DNA of 50,319 nucleotides from Neolewinella persica DSM 23188 (GTDB taxonomy: Bacteria; Bacteroidota; Bacteroidia; Chitinophagales; Saprospiraceae), in contig NZ_KB890424.1 in the NCBI RefSeq assembly GCF_000373105.1, positions 95,522 through 145,840 on the forward strand. The letters run 5' to 3'. Below are positions 8,687 through 16,168 of this stretch, piece by piece. Position 1 is the stretch's first letter; each line of letters starts with the position of its first letter. Below the pieces are notes generated by a model, which ran no database searches, was not told the DNA's origin, and saw only the letters and a program-made list of their open reading frames with translations. The position numbers were made by a program, and so were the translations under genes.

Positions 8687-9846
8687 GCAAACCCTACTAC
8701 GTAACCCTTACGGGATCCCGGAATAATGCCGGAGATTTTCTCATCCGACATCGTGCGCATGCCCTGCTCCGGCACCTGCGGCCGGACCGCAACATTGTGG
8801 ACATGAATTCCTGGGAGGCTTTCTCCGACGAACAACTGGAGATCGTCAACGGAGCGGTTGCCCTCATTTTATTAGGTGGCCCGGCGCTGCGCCAGGACAT
8901 GTACCCCAAGGTTTACCCCCTGGTGGCTGACCTTGACCGCATTAAAGTCCCCATCACCATTATGGGCGCCGGCTGGCACGCTTCGCCCGGTACGTGGGAA
9001 GACAGCCGGGAATACACCTTTACGCCAGCTACCCTGAGACTGCTTCAGCGGATAGATGCCGGGACCACTGCTCTGAGTGTGCGTGATTACCGGAGCCTGA
9101 ACGCCCTGGCGGTGGCGGGGATCTCCAACGGCGTGATGACTGGCTGCCCGGCCCTGTACATTCCCGAAAACATAGGCTCCCCTTTTGTCGGGTTTCCCAA
9201 GGCGGGTGTTAAAAATCTGGTTGTTTCCCCGGGGGTGACCTTTATTCGCAGTGCAGCGCTGGAGCAGCAATTGAAAAACCTGATCGCGGAACTTCAGTCT
9301 GGATTCCCTGACGCGAACCTGACCGTTGCCTTTCACCATTCCATACAGCCAGACGTGCTGAAGAAGGCCTACGATAATGATCAGACGGCTGCTGCCAACC
9401 GGCAACTGGCCCTGGTGGAATGGCTCAATGAGCAAGGCGTTGATTATATTGACGTTAGCGGTGGCGTAGAGAAACTGATTCAATTGTACGATGCGGCAGA
9501 CTTTCACGTCGGCTACCGTGTTCATGCCCATATTTTCATGTGCAGCCAGCGTAAGCCCAGCGTGCTACTGACCGAAGATGGCCGTGGCCGGGGGCTTAAA
9601 GACGTACTCGGCGGGGTGATTTTCGATTCCTGGAAAAAGCGGGAATATTCGGTTAAAGACAGAATTCGACAAAGGGTAACCCGACAAAGGCCGGAACGCT
9701 ACGTTGCTTTCTCCGGAATAGCCGCTGATGTGAAGCGAATAGTTAGCTATGAAGCGGAATTTCGTTACCCCCGGTTTTCCCAGCCAAAACAAAGAATAGA
9801 CTTGCATTATGCCATGATGAAGGGGTACATAATGGGGCTGCCGTAG
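8683..9846 (+). CDS. Polysaccharide pyruvyl transferase family protein
   Basis: This 387-residue protein starts with the family pattern YYVTLTGSRNNAGDFLI, followed by ALILLGGPALRQDMYP and MGAGWHAS, and near residue 270 has DFHVGYRVHAHIF, matching the R-x-H region of pyruvyltransferase-family proteins (WcaK, CsaB, AmsJ). Family members add pyruvate ketals from phosphoenolpyruvate to sugars, although many have not been tested. The start overlaps the NeuB stop by four bases (ATGA), so three genes in a row are translationally coupled. It could decorate the glycan, or it may have taken on another role in nonulosonate handling, as its neighbours uses the same phosphoenolpyruvate co-substrate. Confidence 0.85.
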   Translation: MSKPYYVTLTGSRNNAGDFLIRHRAHALLRHLRPDRNIVDMNSWEAFSDEQLEIVNGAVALILLGGPALRQDMYPKVYPLVADLDRIKVPITIMGAGWHASPGTWEDSREYTFTPATLRLLQRIDAGTTALSVRDYRSLNALAVAGISNGVMTGCPALYIPENIGSPFVGFPKAGVKNLVVSPGVTFIRSAALEQQLKNLIAELQSGFPDANLTVAFHHSIQPDVLKKAYDNDQTAAANRQLALVEWLNEQGVDYIDVSGGVEKLIQLYDAADFHVGYRVHAHIFMCSQRKPSVLLTEDGRGRGLKDVLGGVIFDSWKKREYSVKDRIRQRVTRQRPERYVAFSGIAADVKRIVSYEAEFRYPRFSQPKQRIDLHYAMMKGYIMGLP

Positions 9847-9867
9847 ACTTAGGTGAACCTCAGTAAA

Positions 9868-11082
9868 ATGGGGTACTTTTGCGTTCCTGATTCCTGGAGA
9901 ACCAGTCTTTGTTTCGTTATTAATAATTCTGCTGCTGTTATCAAAAGCAAAGCAACCCTGGCCCTGGTCGCTAATTCCGCCTGGAATCTTTACAACTTCC
10001 GGCGAGGCCTCATCGATGCTTTACAGGCAGAAGGTTATCGGGTGCTGCTTGTCGCGCCAGACGGTCCGGAGCGAAAGAAGCTGGAAGCGACCGGGGCGAA
10101 ATTTGTCCCACTGGCAAACCTCCGGCGTAAGGGATTAAATCCCTTGCGTGATTTGAAACTAGTAATGGAGTTGTACCGCATCTATCGGCAGGAAGAGGTT
10201 AAGGGAGCCCTGCACTTTACCATTAAGCCAACGATCTATGGCTCATTTGCCGCCCGGAGGGCGGGCATCCGCAACGTATGTACCTTAACTGGATTGGGAT
10301 ATACCTTTCTGTCTGGCAGGAAAACCAACAGACTGGTGCGGATGCTGTACCGGCAGGCATTGGGAAGTGCCGATGCCGTCTTCTTTCATAATCCGGATGA
10401 CCTGTCGTTGTTCCTAGAGGATGGCCTGACCCCAAAAGACAAATCCTTTGTAGTGGCCGGATCGGGTCTCCAACTTTCGGAATACCCATATACAACTTAC
10501 GAGAATGCAATTCCCGGAAGGTGTCTTTTTGTTGGTCGTTTGCTGACGGATAAAGGTATTCGGGAGTTCGTCGCGGCAGCACGACTGGCTAAAATTCGTA
10601 ACCCTAATCTGACGTTTCACATTCTCGGACCATTTGACCCCGGCAATCCCGCAGGGATTTCTGCCGATGAACTGGAGACCTGGACCCGGGAGGGCGTAGT
10701 AGAATATGATGGTGTAGCCACAGATATTCGTCCTCACCTGACGCGCTCATCGGTGGTGGTCCTGCCGTCTTATCGGGAAGGGTGCCCCCGGGTACTGTTG
10801 GAAGCTGCCGCCATGGGGCGTGCCATGATTGGAACTGATGTGGCAGGCGTGCGGGAGGTGGTGCTGGATGGCGAAAACGGTTGGTTAGTTCCGACAAAGA
10901 ATGTGGAGAAGCTGGCAGATGCCATGCTGGACGCAGGTGCACCGGGAAGCCCATTGGTGGCAATGGGCCTGGCAGGGCGTAAGCATGTTGAACACCATTT
11001 TTCGGTAGAAAGCGTTGCTGAAAAATACCTGGAGGCTGTTTCTGCTTGCTTGCTGGTCGAAGACCTTTCCGGCGGCGAGTAG
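9868..11082 (+). CDS. Glycosyltransferase family 4 protein
   Basis: This is a GT-B protein of about 404 residues. The first beta strand and loop (TLALVANSAWNLYNFRRGL) lies about 30 residues into the frame, and no later ATG, GTG or TTG precedes it, so ATG 9868 was chosen; GTG 9853 is the alternative and adds five residues. The acceptor half contains GALHFTIKPTIYGSFAARR and VCTLTGLGYTF; the donor half has LFVGRLLTDKGIREFVAAA and the GT4 motif EGCPRVLLEAAAMGRAMI with the E-x7-E spacing and GVREVVLDGENGWL. It resembles the WbpH/capM-type N-acetylhexosamine transferases of O-antigen loci. A TACTTTTG box at 9874-9881 lies inside the proposed start region and may be fortuitous. Confidence 0.88.
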   Translation: MGYFCVPDSWRTSLCFVINNSAAVIKSKATLALVANSAWNLYNFRRGLIDALQAEGYRVLLVAPDGPERKKLEATGAKFVPLANLRRKGLNPLRDLKLVMELYRIYRQEEVKGALHFTIKPTIYGSFAARRAGIRNVCTLTGLGYTFLSGRKTNRLVRMLYRQALGSADAVFFHNPDDLSLFLEDGLTPKDKSFVVAGSGLQLSEYPYTTYENAIPGRCLFVGRLLTDKGIREFVAAARLAKIRNPNLTFHILGPFDPGNPAGISADELETWTREGVVEYDGVATDIRPHLTRSSVVVLPSYREGCPRVLLEAAAMGRAMIGTDVAGVREVVLDGENGWLVPTKNVEKLADAMLDAGAPGSPLVAMGLAGRKHVEHHFSVESVAEKYLEAVSACLLVEDLSGGE

Positions 11083-11087
11083 ACACG

Positions 11088-11100
11088 TCGCGCTCCGCGA
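11088..11100. repeat. Short perfect hairpin after a stop codon
   Basis: TCGCG-CTC-CGCGA, a five-pair stem with a three-base loop, begins six bases after the stop of the glycosyltransferase ending at 11082. No T-run follows, so it is not a standard terminator; it may protect the 3' end of the transcript. Confidence 0.5.
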
Positions 11101-11156
11101 GCCTGAACTGCTCTGTTGGTGGAGGTAACATTACCGGATCATGGTGCTGTAATTGA

Positions 11157-11164
11157 TACCTTTG
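11157..11164 (+). promoter_or_regulatory. Bacteroidota-type -7 box before a glycosyltransferase
   Basis: TACCTTTG, identical to the boxes at 3636 and 23396, lies 33 bp before the ATG at 11198 in a 115-bp gap. The -33 element is not clear. It suggests a new transcript starting here. Confidence 0.5.
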
Positions 11165-11197
11165 CCGTAAGAAGGCCCCAAAAGGGATGATTTCAAT

Positions 11198-12484
11198 ATG
11201 GAAGGTGCTAAAAAAGTATTACTGGTTCCTTATTACTGGCCACCGAGCGGTGGGGCCGGGGTGCAACGTTGGTTAAAGCTCTCCCATTATTTAGCAGAGC
11301 TGGGCGTTGAGGTGCACGTTTTAACGGTGGATCCGGCGTATGCCAGTTATATGCAGACGGATGAAAGCCTGTTGGAAGATGTTGATCCTCGGGTGACCGT
11401 CCACCATACGAAGTCCTTCGAGCCGATCAATTACTATGGCAAACTTGTCGGGAAATCGAAAATACCTACGAATGGTTTTTCCAACGTGGATGAAAGCAAC
11501 TGGAAACAACAGTTGGTCATAACGCTGCGCAGTCATCTCTTTATCCCTGATCCCCGGCGTGGCTGGAAACCCTTTGCCGTCAGGGCCGCAAAAAAGATCA
11601 TCAAACTACACGGAATCGAAACCGTGATAACTACCTCAACGCCCCAGTCTGTACACCTGATCGGCCTGGCCCTGCAGCGTAGTTTAGGCATCCGTTGGAT
11701 CGCGGATTTCAGGGACCCCTGGACCGACATATATTTCTACAACTTGCTGCGACACAGCCGCCTCTCGGCGGCAATTGATAAGCGGATTGAGCTTAAGGTC
11801 TTACGCAAGGCAGATCAACTGATCACCGCCTGGCAGGGTATTAAAACACTGTTTCTCCAACACGTGCCGGAACGCAACCCCAATGATATCCTGGTCATCC
11901 CTAATGGGTACGACGATCGGGACTTTGCCGGCCCAATTGGTATTCCTCCCTTTACGGCGTTTACCATTGCTTACACGGGGTCAATATCTGACCAGTACGA
12001 GCCCGAACCCTTCCTGGAGGCCCTGGCCAATGCCATTCAACGACGTAAGGAAATTAAGGTCCAATTACTGCTGGTAGGACATGCCTCCGAAGGTATTCGG
12101 GCAACGATAGCCGAAAAGGGAATACCCTTATTAGATATTGGTCCGGTGCCTCACGCCGAGGTCAATGATTACCAGCGACGGGCCGATGCACTGCTTCTTG
12201 TTGCCCCGAAGATGAAAGGAGGTAAGGGCATTTTGCCTGGAAAGCTTTTCGAGTATATGGCAGCACAGCGGCCAATTTTATCGTTGGGTATGCCCGGCGC
12301 TGATGTTCAGGGCATTTTGGAGAAAACGGGGACCGGGCGTCATTTTGATGGAGGAGAAGTGGCGCAAATGACCAACTACCTGATTCAACTCATTGACGGC
12401 GAACACCGTTGTAGTTTCAACGAAGCAGAAATTGCTGCATACAGTCGTCAACGACAGGCTGAACAGGTAATGGCGTTGATTTGA
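11198..12484 (+). CDS. Glycosyltransferase, GT4-like
   Basis: This 428-residue GT-B protein begins VLLVPYYWPPSGGAGVQRW, the pattern of a large Bacteroidota glycosyltransferase group, and contains WIADFRDPWTD near residue 170, then a GT1/GT4-type donor half (FTIAYTGSISDQYEPEPFL, and LLVAPKMKGGKGILPGKLFEYMA followed by RPILSLG). It is related to the proteins encoded at 4747 and 17666 by the same PPSGGAG/ADFRDPW layout. It has no signal peptide or membrane segment and probably acts at the inner face of the membrane on lipid-linked glycan. Sugar specificity cannot be predicted. Confidence 0.88.
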   Translation: MEGAKKVLLVPYYWPPSGGAGVQRWLKLSHYLAELGVEVHVLTVDPAYASYMQTDESLLEDVDPRVTVHHTKSFEPINYYGKLVGKSKIPTNGFSNVDESNWKQQLVITLRSHLFIPDPRRGWKPFAVRAAKKIIKLHGIETVITTSTPQSVHLIGLALQRSLGIRWIADFRDPWTDIYFYNLLRHSRLSAAIDKRIELKVLRKADQLITAWQGIKTLFLQHVPERNPNDILVIPNGYDDRDFAGPIGIPPFTAFTIAYTGSISDQYEPEPFLEALANAIQRRKEIKVQLLLVGHASEGIRATIAEKGIPLLDIGPVPHAEVNDYQRRADALLLVAPKMKGGKGILPGKLFEYMAAQRPILSLGMPGADVQGILEKTGTGRHFDGGEVAQMTNYLIQLIDGEHRCSFNEAEIAAYSRQRQAEQVMALI

Positions 12485-12536
12485 TCCAAAAATTCGTTTT
12501 TCTCTGTTGCCATTGGCGCAAAACCACTCTAAGGAA

Positions 12537-13115
12537 ATGACTGATACTTATTTCGTCCATCCCACGGCCATTATCGATGACGGTTGTCGTATTGGTGCCG
12601 GCACCAAGATTTGGCATTTTAGTCACCTGATGTCTGGCTGTGAGTTAGGAGGGAGTTGTAATGTCGGTCAGAATGTAGTCGTTTCTCCGGGGGTGAAGTT
12701 GGGCAAAAACGTAAAGGTTCAAAATAACGTCTCGATTTATACCGGGGTGATTTGTGCGGACGATGTTTTTCTGGGCCCCTCCTGTGTTTTTACCAACGTG
12801 ATTAATCCGCGCAGCGCAATCAATCGCCAGGGAGAATACCAACAAACCCTCGTGGGGCAGGGGGCCAGTATTGGGGCGAATGCCACCATAATTTGTGGAA
12901 ATGCCATTGGCGCGTATGCTATGATTGGCGCCGGAGCCGTGGTTACTAAAACTGTCCCTCCCTATGCGCTGCTGGTAGGTAACCCCGCCCGACAAATTGG
13001 CTGGGTCGGCGAATACGGACATCGGATAAAATTCGACGAAAAGGGGTGGGCGACCTGCCCGGAAAGCGGTCAGAAATACCAGTTGGAGGAAAATAAGGTA
13101 CATCGGGTGAGTTGA
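12537..13115 (+). CDS. wlbB: UDP-2-acetamido-3-amino-dideoxyglucuronate N-acetyltransferase (WlbB/WbpD type)
   Basis: This 192-residue protein is almost entirely left-handed beta-helix hexapeptide repeats: HPTAIIDDGCRIGAGTKIWH, CNVGQNVVVSPGVKLGKNVKV, and further turns ending GAGAVVTKTVPPYALLVGNPA. Length and the opening segment match WbpD/WlbB, which acetylate the 3-amino group of UDP-GlcNAc3NA using acetyl-CoA. The ATG at 12537 follows AAGGA closely; a TTG at 12507 would add ten residues of unconserved sequence. The next gene is the matching dehydrogenase WlbA, so the pair points to a 2,3-diacetamido uronic acid in the glycan. The partner aminotransferase and UDP-GlcNAc 6-dehydrogenase are not in the window. 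Confidence 0.88.
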   Translation: MTDTYFVHPTAIIDDGCRIGAGTKIWHFSHLMSGCELGGSCNVGQNVVVSPGVKLGKNVKVQNNVSIYTGVICADDVFLGPSCVFTNVINPRSAINRQGEYQQTLVGQGASIGANATIICGNAIGAYAMIGAGAVVTKTVPPYALLVGNPARQIGWVGEYGHRIKFDEKGWATCPESGQKYQLEENKVHRVS

Positions 13116-13144
13116 ACGAGTTCCCAAACAAAGACTTAGCTTTG
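13112..13144 (+). promoter_or_regulatory. Probable Bacteroidota promoter before wlbA
   Basis: TTG at 13112-13114 and TAGCTTTG at 13137-13144 are 22 bp apart, within the range for Bacteroidota -33/-7 pairs. The ATG at 13161 would leave only about a 12-base leader. The -33 half overlaps the stop codon region of wlbB. Confidence 0.5.
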
Positions 13145-13160
13145 CCTCCAATCTTGCACC

Positions 13161-14060
13161 ATGAAAAACTTTGTACTCATCGGAGCTGCCGGCTACATTG
13201 CTCCCCGGCATATGAAGGCAATCAAGGATACAGGGAACAACCTCCTTGCGGCCTATGATCCCTGTGATTCCGTCGGTGTAATCGACAGTTATTTTCCTGA
13301 AGCTGACTTTTTTACGGAGTTTGAACGCTTTGACCGCCACCTGGAGAAGTTGAAACGTAAGCAGGTCAAAATCGACTACGTAAGCATTTGTTCCCCCAAC
13401 TACTTACACGATGCACACATCAGGTTTGGCCTTCGCCTTGGCGCTGACGTGATTTGTGAAAAGCCCATCGTCCTGAATCCATGGAATCTGGAAGCGCTGG
13501 TGGACCTGGAAAAAGAATACCCCGGTAACATTTATAACATCCTGCAGCTTCGATTACATGAAAGCGTTGTGGCCCTGAAAAAACGAATCGATGACGGTCC
13601 GGCGGATACACTTTACGATGTTGATTTACAGTACGTCACCGCACGTGGTAAGTGGTATGATTACAGCTGGAAAGGAGATGTGTCAAAATCGGGCGGCATT
13701 GCCACTAACATCGGAGTACACTTTTTCGATATGCTGATGTGGATATTCGGTGAAGTAAAAGCAGTGGAAGTGTTTGAGCATGGCAAAAGCATTGCTCGAG
13801 GTCGCCTGAAATTGGCCAGGGCCAACGTCAATTGGGTGCTAAGTGTAGACTACGATAATCTCCCCGAAAGTGTTAAGGCTACCGGCGAACGAACTTATCG
13901 CTCGCTTAAGATTGGACGAGAAGCGTTTGAATTCAGCGGAGGTTTCACGGAGTTGCATACCCGTAGCTATCAGGACATCCTGAATGGCGGAGGCTTTCGG
14001 GCCGAAGCAGCTATGCCGGCTATTGAGTTGGTGCATGCTGTGCGAAATAGTGGTGGCTGA
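13161..14060 (+). CDS. wlbA: UDP-GlcNAcA 3-dehydrogenase (WlbA/WbpB type, Gfo/Idh/MocA family)
   Basis: This 299-residue NAD-dependent oxidoreductase opens with FVLIGAAGYIAPRHMKAIKD and DPCDSVGVIDSYFPEADFF, which are highly characteristic of WlbA. The catalytic-type CEKPIV (C99-P102) and the conserved IGVHFFD (H187, D190) of the Gfo/Idh/MocA fold are present, and the C-terminus AAMPAIELVHAVRN is complete. The enzyme oxidises the C3 hydroxyl of UDP-N-acetylglucosaminuronic acid so that an aminotransferase can then add nitrogen. It follows wlbB by 45 bp. In known pathways WlbA, an aminotransferase (WlbC) and WlbB act in that order; WlbC must be supplied from elsewhere in this genome. Confidence 0.92.
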   Translation: MKNFVLIGAAGYIAPRHMKAIKDTGNNLLAAYDPCDSVGVIDSYFPEADFFTEFERFDRHLEKLKRKQVKIDYVSICSPNYLHDAHIRFGLRLGADVICEKPIVLNPWNLEALVDLEKEYPGNIYNILQLRLHESVVALKKRIDDGPADTLYDVDLQYVTARGKWYDYSWKGDVSKSGGIATNIGVHFFDMLMWIFGEVKAVEVFEHGKSIARGRLKLARANVNWVLSVDYDNLPESVKATGERTYRSLKIGREAFEFSGGFTELHTRSYQDILNGGGFRAEAAMPAIELVHAVRNSGG

Positions 14061-14061
14061 T

Positions 14062-14105
14062 GGGGTGGGCGCGGGCGCGGGTGCAATTTTTGTTGGAGGG
14101 CAAGT
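14062..14105 (+). repeat. Copy of dispersed GC-rich repeat
   Basis: This copy has core GCGCGGGCGCGGGTGCAA followed by a T-rich run and GTTGGAGGGCAAGTG. It begins directly after the wlbA stop codon at 14060. It belongs to the family with consensus core GGCGSGGMCGCRGGTGCA. Confidence 0.6.
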
Positions 14106-14170
14106 GAAGCCAGCAGCGTAGTTTTTCAAGCTTAGCCTGGGCCAATGCCATTAAAGAATTACGCAACAAC

Positions 14171-14187
14171 TACGCTTACTAAGCGTA
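14171..14187. repeat. Short perfect hairpin before a glycosyltransferase gene
   Basis: TACGCTT-ACT-AAGCGTA forms a seven-pair stem with a three-base loop 22 bp before the start of the gene at 14209. It could sit in the mRNA leader or bind a regulator; neither can be decided from the sequence. Confidence 0.5.
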
Positions 14188-14208
14188 CTAATTTAATAAC
14201 TACGAGGT

Positions 14209-15408
14209 ATGAGAATTGGCATGATTTTGGACGAGAAATTTCCCCCGGATCCCAGAGTGGAGAACGAGGCCATGTCCTTAATTGCTGCAGGCCATGAGGT
14301 ACACCTCTACTGTCTGAAGTTTGGGAGTGATTCACGCGAGAAAGTTATCCATAATGGTATTCATTTACACCGCTACGGGGTGCCGAAATGGCTTAGAAGC
14401 ATCTCTGCATTGGCTTACACCATTCCCCTCTACCATCTCATGTTGAAGCCTTCAGTAAAAGATTTTATTGAAACAAGTGGAGTCGAGGTTTTACACATTC
14501 AGGATATGCGAAGTGCCCGGACGGTATTTTGGTGCAATGCCAGCGCAAAGCTTCCGGTTGTACTTGATTTGCACGAGAACCGTCCGGAAATCATGAAATT
14601 CTACGCCCACGTCAAGTCTTTTCTGGGCAGGTTACTCATCTACCCTTCCTGGTGGAAAAAGCGGGAGTACGAGTATATTCGAAAGGCAGATCGGGTCATC
14701 GTAATCACTGATGCAGCTAAAGACTATTACGTGGAGGAAGTTGGTAAACCGGCCAATGAAATCGTCGTTGTCCCCAACTCTGTGCGCAGAAATTTTTACG
14801 AAAAATACCAACTTGATCAAGAGATCATTGAACGTTACAAGGATTACTTCACGATCCTGTACTTAGGGGACACGGGGCTTCGCCGCGGGCTTAAGACCGC
14901 CATTGCCGGTATGCCAGATATCCTGGAGAAAATCCCTAGTGCGAAGCTCGTTATCGTAGGGTCTAGTAAGGATGATGATACTTTAAAGGCCTATTCTAAA
15001 GAAATGGGCGTGGAAAAAAATGTGGATCATCTTGGCTGGCAAAAATTTCCCTTATTTCCCTCGTTCATCCTCGCAAGTGACATCGGCATCTGCCCCCTGC
15101 ATCGAAACCTCCATCACGATACGACGTTTGCCAATAAGATCTTCCAATCTATGGCTTTTGGTAAACCGATCGTAGTCAGCGACGCGACCGCTCAGGCGCG
15201 TCTGGTAAAGAAGTATGATTCCGGAGAGGTCTTTACCGAGCGTCAGGTAGATCAGTACGTCGCTGCGGTGGTGAAGTTATACCAAAATAAAGAGCATTAC
15301 CACCGCCTTTCTGGGAATGCCAAGCGGGCAATTGAAGAAGAGCTACACTGGGAAGTCTACTCCAGGGAAATATTGAAAATGTACGCGGGACCTTTGACCA
15401 ATCACTAG
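14209..15408 (+). CDS. Glycosyltransferase family 4 protein
   Basis: This 399-residue GT-B protein begins MRIGMILDEKFPPDPRVENE, typical of GT4 enzymes that start with a Rossmann strand and the PPDPRVENEA loop. The donor domain starts near residue 220 (FTILYLGDTGLRRGLKTAIAG) and has IGICPLHRNLHHDTTFANKIFQSMAFGKPIVVSD in place of the standard E-x7-E block. The ATG at 14209 is followed by a perfect N-terminus and no earlier start is needed. It ends by sharing a CTAG with the opposite-strand methyltransferase. Likely to add one sugar to the lipid-linked unit; donor unknown. Confidence 0.88.
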   Translation: MRIGMILDEKFPPDPRVENEAMSLIAAGHEVHLYCLKFGSDSREKVIHNGIHLHRYGVPKWLRSISALAYTIPLYHLMLKPSVKDFIETSGVEVLHIQDMRSARTVFWCNASAKLPVVLDLHENRPEIMKFYAHVKSFLGRLLIYPSWWKKREYEYIRKADRVIVITDAAKDYYVEEVGKPANEIVVVPNSVRRNFYEKYQLDQEIIERYKDYFTILYLGDTGLRRGLKTAIAGMPDILEKIPSAKLVIVGSSKDDDTLKAYSKEMGVEKNVDHLGWQKFPLFPSFILASDIGICPLHRNLHHDTTFANKIFQSMAFGKPIVVSDATAQARLVKKYDSGEVFTERQVDQYVAAVVKLYQNKEHYHRLSGNAKRAIEEELHWEVYSREILKMYAGPLTNH

Positions 15409-16109
15409 TTTGGCTTACTGTTGAAGCCCGCCCCCTTTTTGATGAAACCTAGATAAGCATTGTAGAAAAACGGCTTCGCATCTACATATGCTGACCAATC
15501 TTTCGTGAGCTGACGTTCCGCCTTGCGAGTTGTATCATCAATGAAAATGGTATAGCTTTCTGCCATGCGATCCCTGAAAAAGTGGAAGACACGGGAACGA
15601 TCAGCGGTGCGTTTTTCCCGCTTTATGGCTGGCCCGTCAATGATCAGTAGATCAGGTTTGAAATCTGCTAATACTTCGTTCAAGACAGTTTCATCGTACC
15701 AAAAGCCTCCCGGCCCATTGGCTCGGGGAACATGAGTTACGCTGGCATAACCTTGGTTGTCGTTCGAAGAAATAACGTTAGATACGTGACTGGCCCATTC
15801 GGCATTCTCTTCAATGGATAGCAAGCGACGATCAACCTTGTCGTCAGATATTTGGGAAAGACACTGCGCAATTATCTGTGTGGAAGTACCAGCCCCTAAT
15901 TCTAGTATCCTGGAGCGTTTATTGATAATAATCTCGTTAACTATCCAGTTGATAGTTGAAGGCTGAAGAGATACAATAGTAGAAGGTATTGGAACCGGGA
16001 TATTACGGGTGATCCACTGCAATTCCTGAGAAGATCTGATCTCTGATTTGGCCTCCTGCAAGAGCCACTTTCTATAGGCTCTCGCTTTCGCCTTTATAAA
16101 AGTCCGCAT
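15405..16109 (-). CDS. Class I SAM-dependent methyltransferase-like protein
   Basis: This 234-residue soluble protein has a methyltransferase motif I at ILELGAGTSTQII (about residues 69-81), a downstream acidic LLSIEENAEW and a DLLIIDGPA strand that corresponds to motif II/post-I regions. The fold is a Rossmann-like methyltransferase; the substrate is not apparent. It is on the opposite strand to both neighbours, and its stop codon is read from the same CTAG as the stop of the glycosyltransferase ending at 15408. Placement in the polysaccharide locus suggests methylation of a sugar or lipid carrier, but this is only context. Confidence 0.75.
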   Translation of the reverse strand: MRTFIKAKARAYRKWLLQEAKSEIRSSQELQWITRNIPVPIPSTIVSLQPSTINWIVNEIIINKRSRILELGAGTSTQIIAQCLSQISDDKVDRRLLSIEENAEWASHVSNVISSNDNQGYASVTHVPRANGPGGFWYDETVLNEVLADFKPDLLIIDGPAIKREKRTADRSRVFHFFRDRMAESYTIFIDDTTRKAERQLTKDWSAYVDAKPFFYNAYLGFIKKGAGFNSKPN

Positions 16110-16150
16110 TTTGTTACAAATTTACAGCGACGAAGGTAGCTTTACTTTTG
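16110..16150 (+). promoter_or_regulatory. Probable promoter of the flippase gene
   Basis: TTTG at 16110-16113 is followed 23 bp later by TAGCTTTA (16137-16144), one base off TAnnTTTG; an overlapping TACTTTTG is at 16143-16150. The start codon at 16169 leaves an 18-25 base leader. Confidence 0.45.
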
Positions 16151-16168
16151 GGTTTAAACAGTTGAATA

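Noticed and set aside
9874..9881. TACTTTTG as a promoter inside the start of the glycosyltransferase gene
   Set aside because: No start codon follows in frame before the conserved N-terminus and no -33 box is present, so it is probably fortuitous.
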